A DNA stretch of 63,043 nt from contig DATKKE010000008.1 in NCBI GenBank assembly GCA_035543455.1, positions 1 through 63,043 of the forward strand, read 5' to 3'. A program made the translations under genes and the position numbers. The notes under the pieces were generated by a model. The model was not told where the DNA came from, ran no database searches, and saw only the letters and a list, made by a program, of their open reading frames with translations. Every line of letters begins with the position of its first letter. Position 1 is the first letter of the stretch. Shown here one piece after another: positions 63,030 through 63,043 of this stretch. This DNA is from CAIKOD01 sp035543455. GTDB taxonomy: Archaea; Halobacteriota; Methanomicrobia; Methanomicrobiales; Methanospirillaceae.

Positions 63030-63043
63030 AGTGATTCTGAATG

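Noticed and set aside
1..63043. CRISPR array, rRNA, or complete insertion sequence
   Set aside because: No regularly spaced repeats, rRNA signatures or intact transposase reading frames were seen on either strand.

Overview
The window is a piece of a methanogenic archaeon, most likely Methanomicrobiales (Methanoregula-like). The evidence is: an F420H2:NADP oxidoreductase, a two-subunit pyruvate carboxylase, archease next to RtcB, families largely confined to methanogens (DUF2551, DUF2111, MTH865, FilR1-type and NrpR-type regulators), an intron-containing tRNA, archaeal TATA boxes with short or absent leaders, and many PAS-rich signalling proteins. The assignment rests on recognised families, not on a search.

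Layout. 1-6000: two tRNA-Ala genes, a DedA membrane protein, then leftward genes for a class II aldolase, an endonuclease III-like glycosylase, NpdG, thioredoxin, and SecF-SecD. 6000-16500: a rightward, tightly packed block holding RNA repair/tRNA splicing (archease, RtcB), an amidotransferase-like protein, a DUF2111 protein, and a complete biotin locus (BirA, BioY, two ECF ATPases, EcfT), followed by both subunits of biotin-dependent pyruvate carboxylase and a flavodoxin. 17050-20055: an intron-containing tRNA-Met whose last 14 bases plus 3 flanking bases recur exactly 2.9 kb downstream. This looks like the att sites of a small integrated element that carries a regulator, an MTH865-type protein, two strongly structured GC-rich non-coding patches, a rhomboid-like protein and a zinc-ribbon ORF.

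20100-23350: a TPR/TIG membrane protein and the best candidate for an undescribed system. This is a radical SAM/SPASM enzyme with an N-terminal PqqD-like recognition domain, preceded by an unannotated 37-codon ORF (23337-23224, minus) with an acidic leader, a short C-terminal core ending ELCAPAPGPQK, and its own TATA box. I read it as a candidate RiPP (ribosomally made, post-translationally modified peptide) locus.

23500-53600: a FilR1-type regulator, stress and membrane proteins, then a signalling region with two REC-multi-PAS systems (one fused to its kinase, one split over two overlapping genes), two paralogous HTH-PAS regulators (one followed by a broken PAS remnant), CheW and a soluble chemoreceptor. 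Interspersed are a tandem pair of CARDB/S-layer-like proteins with an RND exporter, a cardiolipin synthase-like enzyme, a PHP phosphoesterase, an MFS carrier, a UbiB kinase and an HPr-kinase-like ATPase.

53600-63043: an amino-acid permease, small unknown ORFs, a single-chain fusion of N-carbamoylputrescine amidase and agmatine deiminase, a flavin disulfide reductase, an unknown conserved protein divergent from an NrpR-type domain protein without HTH, and a TrmB-type regulator with a perfect 10+10 palindrome upstream. No CRISPR array, rRNA or intact transposase gene was seen.
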